Shown here piece after piece: positions 15,181 to 23,615 of a stretch of 48,602 nucleotides of DNA; position 1 is the first letter of the stretch, and each line of letters opens with the position of its first letter. Source of the stretch: Lentisphaeria bacterium (GTDB lineage: Bacteria; Verrucomicrobiota; Lentisphaeria; Victivallales; Victivallaceae). Under the pieces are notes generated by a model. The model was not told the DNA's origin and made no database searches. It saw only the letters and a list, made by a program, of their open reading frames with translations. The stretch lies in the NCBI GenBank assembly GCA_017466125.1, contig JAFTUS010000112.1, positions 1 to 48,602 of the forward strand, in the 5' to 3' direction. The translations under genes were made by a program, and so were the position numbers.

Positions 15181-16386
15181 TTATTTTTCCATTGCCGGTT
15201 TGGGGATGGTCATAGCAAAAAGAGTGTTTCCAAGTGCCATGAGTGCCGAAAAAGCGAAGAGACAGCCGATGCCGTATTTCACCCAGACCCAGCCGCCGAC
15301 GGGGGCGGAAATAATGGCGATCAGATGATTGATGGAAATTCCCGTTGACAGCGTGGAAGTCAGTTCATCCTGCGAGTCCGCCAGAGAACGCACATAAATA
15401 TTGGTCGCCAGCGAAGTGGTACTCAAAACGGCATCCAGTACGAAGTTCAGAGAGACGAGCCAGAATGCGATCTCATATTCAAAGATGTCCCCGGCATATC
15501 CGTAGAGCAGGCAGACGAAAAAGAGGATCACCGTATCCCAGATCATCGTATTGCGGTACCCCCATTTGTCGGTCAGTCTGCCGATGGCAGGAGCGGCAAA
15601 GATGTTGAGAAAAGCACAAACGCCCAGCAGAAACGCCATGTTCGCCGTGGAAAGATGATATTCACGGATCAGCACATAGGGCGCAAAAGTGAGAAAAATC
15701 TGTTTCCTTGCACCGTAAAAGAGTTCCAGTGCATAGAACTTGGAAAATTTCCGGTTGAAATAGAGCCGCGGACGCTTGGAGGGCAGCATCGGAGCATCTT
15801 TGGTAAAGGTGCTGACCGTACTTGCCAGCATCAGAACGATGATCACACCCCACAGAACATTGAAGAGGAATGCTTCGGACTTGTTGAACCAGACTGTTCC
15901 GGCGTAGAAAATCGCCGCCACGAGCAGACTGCCCGCTACGGAGCCGAAATTCATCACTCCGGTCAGAAATCCGAGCGACTGCCCGGCATATCCGGGTTTG
16001 GCGACCTGCATGGCGATCCCCTGCCGTATGGGCATGACCAGGTGTTCGCCGAGGCTCCAGATCATGATAAAGGCGACCACGGCGATTTTGTCTGCGGGGA
16101 TCAGCAGCAGAGCCGCCCCTGCCATGGAGATCATCGTGCCGAGGCGCATGATTTTCCAGTCGCTTACCTTATGGAGCAGAGCCAGCAGAAAGACCAGAGA
16201 AAGCCCCGGCAGTTCGCGGAAAAATTCCAGCCATCCGCGTTCGATGCTGTCCATGTGGTAGACACCGGAAAGAAAGTTGTTCATTGCCGCCGCAAAGCAG
16301 CCGATACCGATCCCCCACAGGAGGATACTGAAAAAGAAAGCCCCCGCACCGGAGCGGGGCTGAAAAATATTTTTAACACTTACCAT
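15181..16386 (-). CDS. Major facilitator superfamily transporter
   Basis: Polytopic inner-membrane carrier of 401 residues with about twelve hydrophobic helices and a central cytoplasmic loop (about 200-215, KDAPMLPSKRPRLYFNRK). The loop-8/9 motif GRLTDKWGYRN and the paired six-helix layout mark the MFS. Substrate cannot be told from sequence. It is first in the apparent operon MFS - ECF sigma - kinase, which is unusual; it could be incidental or the signal-linked transport partner. Confidence 0.85.
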   Translation of the reverse strand: MVSVKNIFQPRSGAGAFFFSILLWGIGIGCFAAAMNNFLSGVYHMDSIERGWLEFFRELPGLSLVFLLALLHKVSDWKIMRLGTMISMAGAALLLIPADKIAVVAFIMIWSLGEHLVMPIRQGIAMQVAKPGYAGQSLGFLTGVMNFGSVAGSLLVAAIFYAGTVWFNKSEAFLFNVLWGVIIVLMLASTVSTFTKDAPMLPSKRPRLYFNRKFSKFYALELFYGARKQIFLTFAPYVLIREYHLSTANMAFLLGVCAFLNIFAAPAIGRLTDKWGYRNTMIWDTVILFFVCLLYGYAGDIFEYEIAFWLVSLNFVLDAVLSTTSLATNIYVRSLADSQDELTSTLSTGISINHLIAIISAPVGGWVWVKYGIGCLFAFSALMALGNTLFAMTIPKPAMEK

Positions 16387-16452
16387 AAAAAGAAAACCTC
16401 GCTTTTGTCCGGTTATAATAGATCACCAAAAATAAAAAGAGTTTGTTTTTGC

Positions 16453-17484
16453 TCAGTTCTGAATTTCCAGAAGATACAACGCTCCGGGAATATCCATAAA
16501 GATACCGTTGGGCGTGCATTTCCCCTTACCGTCGTAATCGAAGAAGCAGAGTTTTCCCGACTCGTTGGCGGTTCCCATGACCGTATCATTGGCGAGCAGT
16601 TGAATGTCGCGGGGACTGCCGCCGCCGGAGAGTACGAAATCATGCAGAGCCATGCCGCCTTTGCCGTCCAGAGCAAATACGGCAAAAGAATCGAAGCCGC
16701 GATTGGAGGCAAAGAGGAACTTTTCATCTTTGCTCAAGCGGATCGCAGAGGCTTTGCTGAAACCACGGAAAGCGGCGGGCATCGTGGAGCGTTCTTCCGT
16801 AAATGTGAATGTGCCGTCATCGTATTTCAGGGAAACAACGGTATTTTCCAGTTCATTGACCAGATACGCCATTTTGCCGTCAGCGGTAAAGACCAGATGA
16901 CGGGGACCGCGTCCCGGCGTGCCGCAATAGACGGCGTGCGGTTCTGCGGAAACTCCTTTTGCCGGATCGTAAGCGTAGGTGCGGACTTCATCGATGCCGA
17001 GATCGACCACGGCGAGATATTTTTTATCGGGCGTGAATTCGATATAATGGACGTGCGCCTTGTCCTGACGGGGCAGAGCAGGGCCGCTGCCCTCGTGCTG
17101 AACAAGAGCCGTCATTTCTTTGATAATGCCGTTTTCGAGCGCAAAAACGGTAAAATTGCCCGCCAGATAATTGGCGCAGTAGAGGAATTTTTCGTCGGCA
17201 TCCACTGTCAGAAAGCAGGGCGCATCTCCGCCAGCGGGGAGCGTGGAGAGCAGTTCCAATTCACCGTTTTCCAGAATGTGGAAAGAGGCGACAGAGGGAA
17301 CGTTATTTACCGCACAGGTGGCGTAAAGATGTGTTTTGTCCTTTCCGTAGACCAGAAAGTTGACTTTTGCCATGGGGAAATGAAAACGTTTGATGATGTT
17401 TTCTTCTCCAATTACTTCAGGGATCTCACAGAGAAAGATCCCGCCTTCGGTATCCGGGGTGTTGCCCGCTGCATAAAAACGCAT
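16453..17484 (-). CDS. Beta-propeller lactonase, 6-phosphogluconolactonase-like
   Basis: Seven-bladed-propeller protein of the YbhE/Pgl lactonase family, 343 residues. Repeated blade patterns include PCFLTVDADEKFLYCANYLAGNFTVFAL, VHYIEFTPDKKYLAVVDLGIDEVRTY and PRHLVFTADGKMAYLVNELENTV. The family includes 6-phosphogluconolactonase of the oxidative pentose phosphate route and other sugar lactonases. The start is the ATG at 17484, which has AAGGAG 6 nt upstream; the longer frame to 17526 runs into the tsf terminator hairpin. It is probably a separate unit from tsf. Catalytic residues were not confirmed. Confidence 0.8.
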   Translation of the reverse strand: MRFYAAGNTPDTEGGIFLCEIPEVIGEENIIKRFHFPMAKVNFLVYGKDKTHLYATCAVNNVPSVASFHILENGELELLSTLPAGGDAPCFLTVDADEKFLYCANYLAGNFTVFALENGIIKEMTALVQHEGSGPALPRQDKAHVHYIEFTPDKKYLAVVDLGIDEVRTYAYDPAKGVSAEPHAVYCGTPGRGPRHLVFTADGKMAYLVNELENTVVSLKYDDGTFTFTEERSTMPAAFRGFSKASAIRLSKDEKFLFASNRGFDSFAVFALDGKGGMALHDFVLSGGGSPRDIQLLANDTVMGTANESGKLCFFDYDGKGKCTPNGIFMDIPGALYLLEIQN

Positions 17485-17524
17485 CTTCGTCTCCTTGTTC
17501 TGAATATTTGCGCAACAGATAAAC

Positions 17525-17569
17525 AAAAGGCTGTTGCTCTTCCTTTGTTAAGGTTTTGCAACAGCCTTT
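17525..17569 (-). terminator. rpsB-tsf terminator
   Basis: A 12-bp stem (17526-17537 with 17558-17569, AAAGGCTGTTGC arm) lies 17 nt past the tsf stop and is followed on the minus strand by CCTTTTGTTT. Read in the transcribed direction, its 5' arm and loop begin GGCTGTTGCAAAACCT, the same as the hydA terminator at 41619-41663. Confidence 0.85.
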
Positions 17570-17585
17570 GGTTCAGAAACTTGTA

Positions 17586-18398
17586 TTAAAGTTCTTCACC
17601 GACTTCCCAGCGGACGAAACGTTTGACAACGAGGTTGGGACGGAATTTCGCCAACGTGGTCTTGTCGTCGCGGACCCAGGGCTGGTTCATCAGGCAGACT
17701 TCGCTGTAAAAGCGGTTGATCTTGCCGGCGAGGATTTTGTCCAGCATTTCGGCGGGTTTGTTTGCCAGTTTGGGATCGGCAGCAGCGGCGATCTCTTTTT
17801 CTTTGGCAACAACTTCAGCCGGAACAGCGGCGGGGTCGATGTAAGTGGGACGGAAAGCAGCGATGTGCAGACAGATGTCGTTGAGGACAGCGGCATCGGT
17901 TTCGCCTTCGACTTCAACGAGAACGCTGACGCGGCCGCCGTCGTGATGATAGGCGGCGAAGACACCGTTGTCGGTGGTCCACTTGGTGACGCGGCGGATC
18001 TGCATATTTTCGCCGATAACGCCGATGTGGTCGGTCAGGTTGGCTTTTTCGGCTTCCTGAGCGGCGGCGGTGACATCACCTTCGCCGTCACGGGCGATGG
18101 CGTTTTTGGCGATGCCGGTGACGAGGTTGATGAATTTGTCGGTTTTTGCGGCAAAGTCAGTTTCGCAGAGGACTTCGGCAACAGCGGCGGCTTTGCCTTC
18201 GATCGCGGTCAGGACTTTACCCTGATTGGTGGCGCGGCCGGATTTCTTTTCGGCTTTGGCGGCACCGGATTTGCGGAGGTTATCGATTGCGACGTCCATA
18301 TCGCCGTCGGCGGCGACGAGGGCTTTTTTGCAATCCATCATACCGGCTCCGGTTTTTTCACGGAGTTCGGAAACCATTTTTGCAGTAATAGCGGCCAT
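17586..18398 (-). CDS. tsf: Translation elongation factor Ts
   Basis: Guanine-nucleotide exchange factor for EF-Tu; 270 residues. N-terminal UBA-like domain with VSELREKTGAGMMDCKKAL and the core signature CETDFAAKTDKF (TDFVA-type contact with EF-Tu), followed by the dimerisation region with HIAAFRPTYID. It follows rpsB by 23 nt in the conserved rpsB-tsf operon and is closed by the hairpin at 17525-17569. Alanine-rich composition is as in its partner gene. Confidence 0.96.
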   Translation of the reverse strand: MAAITAKMVSELREKTGAGMMDCKKALVAADGDMDVAIDNLRKSGAAKAEKKSGRATNQGKVLTAIEGKAAAVAEVLCETDFAAKTDKFINLVTGIAKNAIARDGEGDVTAAAQEAEKANLTDHIGVIGENMQIRRVTKWTTDNGVFAAYHHDGGRVSVLVEVEGETDAAVLNDICLHIAAFRPTYIDPAAVPAEVVAKEKEIAAAADPKLANKPAEMLDKILAGKINRFYSEVCLMNQPWVRDDKTTLAKFRPNLVVKRFVRWEVGEEL

Positions 18399-18421
18399 TT
18401 TTATATCTCCTCGATCAAAAA

Positions 18422-19261
18422 TTATTCAGCTTTGGGGGCTTCAGCCTCAGCCTTGGGGGCGCGTTTGCGGGGAGCGCGGCGGGGCTTGGCTTCTTTTTTC
18501 TCTTCCGCAACGGCGTTGTCGTCTGCGCTCTTCTTGGCGGCAGCGGCGGCATCGCGTTCTTCGGTAACTTTCTTCTGATAGATCTCTTTGGCGACCTTGA
18601 TGGCTTCGGCAAAGAGGCCGGTGATGATTTCAACGGACTTCACAGCGTCGTCGTTGGCGGCGACGGGGTATTCGACCAGAGAGGGGTCGCCGTTGGTATC
18701 AACGATAGCGACGACGGGGATGCCGAGTTTGTTGGCTTCGCGGACGGCATTGATTTCGTTGCAGACGTCAACGATGACAATGGCGGCGGGAAGTTTCTTC
18801 ATATCGGCGATACCGTCGAGGTTGCGATGAAGTTTCTCTGCATCGCGGGCGATGATGGAGAGTTCTTTTTTCTTCATGGTTTTGGCTTCATCAGAGGAGA
18901 GAAGTTTGTCGATCTCTGCCATCTTGGTGATGCTCTTGCGGATGGTGACGTTGTTGGTCAGAGTACCGCCCAGCCAGCGTTCGGAAACGTGATACATGCC
19001 GGTGGTTTCGGCAAGATTTTTGATGGTTTCGCGGATCTGGGGTTTGGTGCCGACGAAAAGCACATCACCGCCGTTTGCCACAGTGCGCTGCAGAAAGTTG
19101 CAGGCAGCGGCGATCTGGTACATGGTTTTGGTCAGGTCGATGATGGAGATGCCGTTCTTCGCAGCGTAGACATATTCCTTCATCTTGGGGTTCCACAAGC
19201 GGGTCAAGTGACCATAATGACAACCGGCTTCCAACAAATCGTTAATCGTAACTTTTGCCAT
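18422..19261 (-). CDS. rpsB: 30S ribosomal protein uS2
   Basis: Small-subunit protein S2, 279 residues starting MAKVTINDLLEAGCHYGHLTRLWNPKM. The ATG at 19261 is chosen because AAAGGA lies about 10 nt upstream and the family begins here; an upstream in-frame start at 19291 lacks support. Conserved blocks are GTKPQIRETI, WLGGTLTNN and PAAIVIVDV with GIPVVAIVDTNGDPS. The last 45 residues form a Lys/Ala/Glu/Pro-rich extension beyond the usual end, plausibly disordered and RNA-contacting. First gene of rpsB-tsf. Confidence 0.96.
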   Translation of the reverse strand: MAKVTINDLLEAGCHYGHLTRLWNPKMKEYVYAAKNGISIIDLTKTMYQIAAACNFLQRTVANGGDVLFVGTKPQIRETIKNLAETTGMYHVSERWLGGTLTNNVTIRKSITKMAEIDKLLSSDEAKTMKKKELSIIARDAEKLHRNLDGIADMKKLPAAIVIVDVCNEINAVREANKLGIPVVAIVDTNGDPSLVEYPVAANDDAVKSVEIITGLFAEAIKVAKEIYQKKVTEERDAAAAAKKSADDNAVAEEKKEAKPRRAPRKRAPKAEAEAPKAE

Positions 19262-19383
19262 TTTAACGGCATCCTTTCTTTTTTGCGGCACTTTTAATCA
19301 AGCTGCCAACGTTTGGTTATTCCCTTGAGTTTGACGATCAAACAAACTCCCGGCTCCGGGCACAATCCGTGCGCGGTCTGATT

Positions 19384-19411
19384 AATATACACCATTACCG
19401 TGAAATTTCAA
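19384..19411 (-). promoter_or_regulatory. rpsB promoter and leader
   Basis: Minus strand: TTGAAA (19411-19406), a 16-nt spacer and TATATT (19389-19384). It predicts a leader of about 115 nt, which contains a hairpin with 7-bp arms GAGTTTG/CAAACTC. The leader may hold autoregulatory structure, but I see no match to a known rpsB motif. Confidence 0.65.
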
Positions 19412-19440
19412 GGAAATCTTTTTAAAAAATCCATTTCCTC

Positions 19441-19468
19441 TTGATTTTTCCGTTTTCCGCCTTATATT
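19441..19468 (+). promoter_or_regulatory. Promoter of the sugar isomerase-like gene
   Basis: TTGATT (19441-19446), a 16-nt spacer and TATATT (19463-19468), about 40 nt before the ATG, divergent from the rpsB promoter. Confidence 0.65.
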
Positions 19469-19507
19469 TTAAGGAACAACTCAATCAATAACCAGGAGAG
19501 GTTTGTT

Positions 19508-20392
19508 ATGTCAAAAGTACCTGTCACTTATCTTTGTTATCTGCCGGAGGACGAAAAATTCCGCCGTCACATTCTGAACGATTTGTCTGCCGCCGGAGTT
19601 TCCAACATCGTTCTTGCTGAAAAACTCCTTGAACAGATCGTGAAAGACTTCGGTTTTGCCGATGTTTTGAAGAAGGAACTTTCCGATGCCGGACTGCGTT
19701 TCCTCGATGCTCATGCTCCTTTCGGATACCATTGGGATATGGATTGTCCCTATCCGGGGCTTCGCCGCTCCATGATCGCCTATCAGAAAATGGTGCTGGA
19801 ACTCTGCGCCTACATGAATGTTGATACCATCACCATCCATCTGGGCAACAATCACTTTGACCCCGCGTACAACTATTCGGATGAACAGCTCATCGAATGG
19901 ATGAAAGAGACGTTGAGCGAACTTCTGCCCGTGGCGGAAAAACTCGGCATTACCATTTGCATCGAAAACATCTGGTTTTCGGTGAATACACCGGAAGTTC
20001 TCAACAGCATCAAGGCGTGTTTCCCGACCGATACGCTGGGCTTCTGCTACGACTCCGGTCACGCCAACTTGATGGATAAGGGCCGTTATTCTGCCGACAG
20101 CAACCCCAATGTCCACTGGGCGGACGGCAAGCGCGGCGAACCCAAATGGGACGATCACATCCTTGAAAAGATGCTTCCCAACGTGGTCAACTGCCATTTG
20201 CACGACAATATGGGCGTCTACGACGAACACAACCTTGCGGGCGAGGGCAATACCGATTGGAACCACATCATGCCGCTGCTGCTTTCTGCGCCCCGGCTCA
20301 AAGTCATTCAGAGTGAATTCTGCCCGTTCAAGAACGGCGTTTCGCTCGCCAAAATGGTCGCGCGCTTCGATGAACTTCTGAAACTGAAATAA
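19508..20392 (+). CDS. Sugar phosphate isomerase/epimerase-like TIM-barrel protein
   Basis: Xylose-isomerase-like / AP-endonuclease-2 fold protein, 294 residues. The metal-site segments of the family are present: DAHAPFGYH, TITIHLGNNHFD, ITICIENIW, LGFCYDSGHAN with Asp and His ligands, NCHLHDNMG, and a final Glu in VIQSEFCPF. It would isomerise or epimerise a sugar or sugar phosphate in the cytoplasm; the substrate is unknown. AGGAGAGG precedes the ATG. It stands alone with its own promoter and terminator. It resembles the product of 24973-25890 in layout (CYDTGHAH and CHIHDN there), so the two are probably distant paralogues. Confidence 0.85.
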   Translation: MSKVPVTYLCYLPEDEKFRRHILNDLSAAGVSNIVLAEKLLEQIVKDFGFADVLKKELSDAGLRFLDAHAPFGYHWDMDCPYPGLRRSMIAYQKMVLELCAYMNVDTITIHLGNNHFDPAYNYSDEQLIEWMKETLSELLPVAEKLGITICIENIWFSVNTPEVLNSIKACFPTDTLGFCYDSGHANLMDKGRYSADSNPNVHWADGKRGEPKWDDHILEKMLPNVVNCHLHDNMGVYDEHNLAGEGNTDWNHIMPLLLSAPRLKVIQSEFCPFKNGVSLAKMVARFDELLKLK

Positions 20393-20422
20393 ACCGGCAC
20401 AACTGGCCGCTTCAAAGGGGAA

Positions 20423-20460
20423 GGCGGGGGACTTGAAACGAAGTTCCCCGCCCTTATTTT
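20423..20460 (+). terminator. Rho-independent terminator
   Basis: A 12-bp GC-rich stem with one G-T pair (20423-20434 with 20441-20452, GGCGGGG/CCCCGCC core) and 6-nt loop, followed by CTTATTTT, 31 nt after the isomerase-like stop. Confidence 0.85.
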
Positions 20461-20481
20461 GGGGTAAAAAGCCCCTTCCCG

Positions 20482-22689
20482 TTATTTTGCCGGAAGCGGG
20501 ATCTGCTGAACGATATTATTTGCAAACGGGGTCTCACTGCCGTCAGGCCGGATGAGTTTGCCCGGAATTCCGTCGGGGATCACCGCAGAAACAGTGACGG
20601 TATCGCCGCTTCTCTGCCAGTTGACGCTGATACGGCCGTGAATGGTGTCATACCACGCATTCACATTGTCAAGCCCTGCCGCAAAACAGGGCTTCAACAC
20701 CACTTCATTGAAGCCGGGGCGGTCAAAGGAAGGCACGATACCGGCGGCATATTGCATGAACCACGCAGAAATGTCGCCGTACATGATGTGGTTGTGAGAC
20801 TCCTTTGCGGGGAAATCTTCGAGCAGCGTGGTTTCGCCGTCCAGCACCCATTTCGCCCAGCCGGGAAAATTCTCCTGACGGAAAATACGAAATGCCGTGT
20901 CTGCGTAACCGTGTTCCGCCAGAACACGGGGAACGAACTTTGCCCCCACAATACCGAAATCGGCAAGGCAGTCGTCATTGAGCATGACGGCATTGAGTTT
21001 ATCCACCGTCTGACGGACCTCGTTTTCCGGGCAGAGGCCGAAACCGACCGCCGATGCCAGTGCCGATTTCTCATCGTTGGCAAAGGAACCGTTGCCGTTG
21101 CCGTACTCTTTGAGGAACGAACTGCGGACCTCTTCCGCCTTTTCGCAACTCCATTTTACATCATCACTGTTGCCGAAAAGGGCGGCGGCATCGCCGAAGA
21201 TCTTCAGATTGCGGTAGTACCAGCCGGTCGTGATGAACGCCGGGTCAACGACACTCCTTAAAACCGGGAAATGATGCCAGTCGCCCAGCCCGAAACGGAC
21301 GATGTTTCCCTGCGCGATGGATGCGCAGAACTCCAGATCTTTCCGTGCCGCTTCGTAGTTTTCACGCATCAGCGTATCATCGCCGCGGAAGATGTAGACA
21401 TCGCGGGGGATCCCCATCAGTGCCGCCCCGAAAAGCGGGCCGCTGCCCCAGTTGTAACCCCAGCCGGAAGTCGGAGCCATGCCGGGAATATGTCCGTTGG
21501 GACGCTGACAGTCACGGATCGTGCCGAGCCATTCCCGATAGAGTTCTTTGCTGTCATAGTTGAAAAGTCCGGTCGCCGCCGCCAGCTGGTGATCGTTGAT
21601 CCAGCCGTTCTTTTCGCGGTGCGGGCAGTCCGTCGGGATGCCGACCATATTGTTTTTGTAAGACCATTTGGTGCAATCTTCCAGCTTATTGATGATCTCG
21701 TCGGAACAGGAGAAACCGCCCACTTCGGCAATGTCGCTGTGGATCAGCTGCGCCGTCATTGAAACCACTTCCGCATTGCCGGAAATTTCCACAGAAACGT
21801 AACGGAACCCGTGATAAGTGAAACGGGAGTGCCATACTTCTAAGCCTTCGCCTTTGAGCGTATAATGTTCCGTCTGGAACTCTCCCTGCTGGATCATCAT
21901 GCCGATATGCTTCTGATCCGGTTTGCCGTCATCATCCAGTACATCGCTGTATTTGAGGATGATTTCAGCACCGGCTTCGCCCCGGACGGTGATTTCGGCG
22001 CGTCCGGCGATATTCTGGGCGCAGTCGTAAACGCCGGGGGAGATCTCTTTCATCGGGAAGAGCCCTTTGACCCGGCAGAGCGGAGATGTCTGTTCAAAAA
22101 GCACTCCGCCGGGACCGGGAACGACGACTGCATTCTGCCAGTTGCTGTCGTCAAATCCGTTTTCTGCCCAGCCGGGCATCTCTTTGCGGGCATCGTAAAC
22201 TTCGCCGTTGCGCAGTCCGTCAAAAGTGATGGGACCGTCGTACGTATATTTCCAGGTGTTGTCCGAACGGAGGAGGGTTTTGCCGCCGCAAGTCAGTTCG
22301 AGAATGGCCTGCGGATAATTCCGCCAGGTCGCCTTGTCAAAGTGCCAGACTTCGGGGGTATGGCAGTTGAAAAGACCGTTGCCGAGAACGATACCGATGG
22401 TATTTTTTCCTTTTTGCAGATAAGCGGAGACGTCGAAGACAAGATAGCCCGCATGACGGTCGAAGTTGGTCGGGGTCGGCATCAATTCGCCGTCGCTGAC
22501 CCGTTTGCCGTTGATCAGGACTTCATGATAACCGAGACCGCAGACGCAGAGTTGAATATTTTCCGTCTCTTCCGCAACAAACTCTTTCCGGAAAAACGGT
22601 GCAGGTAAAACGGGTTGCCGCCAATCGATCATAACTCTGTCAGTACCGATCCAGAAGGCGTTCCATTTTCGGGTATTTTCAAAAGCCAT
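20482..22689 (-). CDS. Alpha-L-rhamnosidase, GH78 family
   Basis: Inverting glycoside hydrolase that releases terminal alpha-L-rhamnose from plant or bacterial glycans; 735 residues from the ATG at 22689 (AAAGGA 9 nt upstream). Layout is typical: N-terminal beta domains (FRKEFVAEE, LCVCGLGYHEVLINGKRVSDG), the middle segment DCAQNIAGRAEITVRGEAGAEI, then the (alpha/alpha)6 catalytic barrel with IPTDCPHREKNGWINDHQ, matching the family CPQRDERLGWTGD block, and WYDTIHGRISVNWQR at the C-terminal beta domain. No signal peptide is seen, so it should act in the cytoplasm on imported rhamnosides. It is divergent from an AraC regulator, the likely local activator. Confidence 0.92.
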   Translation of the reverse strand: MAFENTRKWNAFWIGTDRVMIDWRQPVLPAPFFRKEFVAEETENIQLCVCGLGYHEVLINGKRVSDGELMPTPTNFDRHAGYLVFDVSAYLQKGKNTIGIVLGNGLFNCHTPEVWHFDKATWRNYPQAILELTCGGKTLLRSDNTWKYTYDGPITFDGLRNGEVYDARKEMPGWAENGFDDSNWQNAVVVPGPGGVLFEQTSPLCRVKGLFPMKEISPGVYDCAQNIAGRAEITVRGEAGAEIILKYSDVLDDDGKPDQKHIGMMIQQGEFQTEHYTLKGEGLEVWHSRFTYHGFRYVSVEISGNAEVVSMTAQLIHSDIAEVGGFSCSDEIINKLEDCTKWSYKNNMVGIPTDCPHREKNGWINDHQLAAATGLFNYDSKELYREWLGTIRDCQRPNGHIPGMAPTSGWGYNWGSGPLFGAALMGIPRDVYIFRGDDTLMRENYEAARKDLEFCASIAQGNIVRFGLGDWHHFPVLRSVVDPAFITTGWYYRNLKIFGDAAALFGNSDDVKWSCEKAEEVRSSFLKEYGNGNGSFANDEKSALASAVGFGLCPENEVRQTVDKLNAVMLNDDCLADFGIVGAKFVPRVLAEHGYADTAFRIFRQENFPGWAKWVLDGETTLLEDFPAKESHNHIMYGDISAWFMQYAAGIVPSFDRPGFNEVVLKPCFAAGLDNVNAWYDTIHGRISVNWQRSGDTVTVSAVIPDGIPGKLIRPDGSETPFANNIVQQIPLPAK

Positions 22690-22716
22690 ACAAAAAAATC
22701 CTTTCTTTTTTATTAA

Positions 22717-22744
22717 AATATACTTGACAAATTGCGAAATACAA
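22717..22744 (-). promoter_or_regulatory. Possible rhamnosidase promoter
   Basis: Minus strand: TTGTAT (22744-22739), a 16-nt spacer and TATATT (22722-22717). The poor -35 fits an activator-dependent promoter. It overlaps the opposing promoter of the AraC gene. Confidence 0.45.
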
Positions 22745-22752
22745 TGGATATT
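22724..22752 (+). promoter_or_regulatory. Promoter of the AraC-type regulator
   Basis: TTGACA at 22724-22729, then GATATT at 22747-22752 with 17-nt spacing (TATTAT at 22749-22754 is an alternative). It overlaps the divergent rhamnosidase promoter, so a single bound regulator could affect both. Confidence 0.6.
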
Positions 22753-22792
22753 ATAAGGAAAGTTGTATCTTTTTGCGACAAAAGGAGGAAAT

Positions 22793-23596
22793 ATGTCGTA
22801 TGCGGAAGAACGTCCGATCATTCATTTGACCGATCATCAGAAGAAAATTTACCCGTGGGTGCAGAAAAATCTCCAAACCCCTTTCTGGCGTTGTTATTGG
22901 AATGTCACTGCGGGTGGTTTCTTAAAAATCGGTGAAGAGGAAATGATGCTGCGTACCGATCTGATTTATATTGTTCCGGGGTATTTGCATTTTTCGACTT
23001 TTGCGGAAAAACCGTTTGAACAATATTATATCCATTTCACTCCGCCGGAAAAATATTTCATCCCCGGGGGCGGTATCCTGACCGCTCCGATCACGGAGCA
23101 GTGGAAACGGCACTGGCGGGAGTGGGAAATGCTGGGGAAAAGCCTGCAAAAAGATTTCTTCCGCCGGGAACTGCTCGCAGAGACCATTCTCGCAGAAGCA
23201 CTGCTGGCAATGCCGAAAGAGATCATGCAGACCCGCCTTGAACTTTCTGCGGTCATAAAACAGGCGATAAGTATGATCGTAAAAGATTTTTCCTCACCGC
23301 CCAAAAATGAAATTCTGGCAAGAGAGTGCAAAATGGAACTGCGGACGTTTCTGCGGAGATTCAGGACGGAAACCGGCGAAACTCCGCAGCAGTACAGCCG
23401 CCGTCTGCGCACGGAAAAGGCATGCGAATATCTGAGTTATACCGATATGAGCATCGAAGAGATCGCAGAAAAGACAGGATTTCCGGACCGTTATTACTTC
23501 TCCCGTGTCTTTTATCAGTTGCAGAATATCCCGCCCGCCACTTTCCGCCGGATACAAAAAGAACAAATCTACAAACAGCCGCATCTAACGGAGTGA
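22793..23596 (+). CDS. AraC-family transcriptional regulator
   Basis: Two-domain regulator of 267 residues from the ATG at 22793 (AAAGGAGG 5 nt upstream). The N-terminal part looks like an AraC cupin ligand domain (WNVTAGGFLKIGEEEMMLRTDLIYIVPGYLHFSTF). The C-terminal part has two helix-turn-helix motifs (ILARECKMELRTFLRRFRTETGETPQQYSRRLR and MSIEEIAEKTGFPDRYYFSRVFYQLQNIPPATFR). It is divergent from the GH78 gene across a 103-nt gap, so it most likely senses rhamnose or a derivative and activates that gene; the ligand is inferred from position only. Confidence 0.9.
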   Translation: MSYAEERPIIHLTDHQKKIYPWVQKNLQTPFWRCYWNVTAGGFLKIGEEEMMLRTDLIYIVPGYLHFSTFAEKPFEQYYIHFTPPEKYFIPGGGILTAPITEQWKRHWREWEMLGKSLQKDFFRRELLAETILAEALLAMPKEIMQTRLELSAVIKQAISMIVKDFSSPPKNEILARECKMELRTFLRRFRTETGETPQQYSRRLRTEKACEYLSYTDMSIEEIAEKTGFPDRYYFSRVFYQLQNIPPATFRRIQKEQIYKQPHLTE

Positions 23597-23615
23597 GAAA
23601 AAAGACTCCGGACGG

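Noticed and set aside
17485-17526. Upstream start for the lactonase gene
   Set aside because: It would place the N-terminus inside the tsf terminator hairpin, whereas the ATG at 17484 has an AAGGAG site and fits the family start.
15655-17589. 644-codon plus-strand ORF opposite the MFS and lactonase genes
   Set aside because: It spans two clear minus-strand genes, their gap and a terminator, and shows no domain signature.
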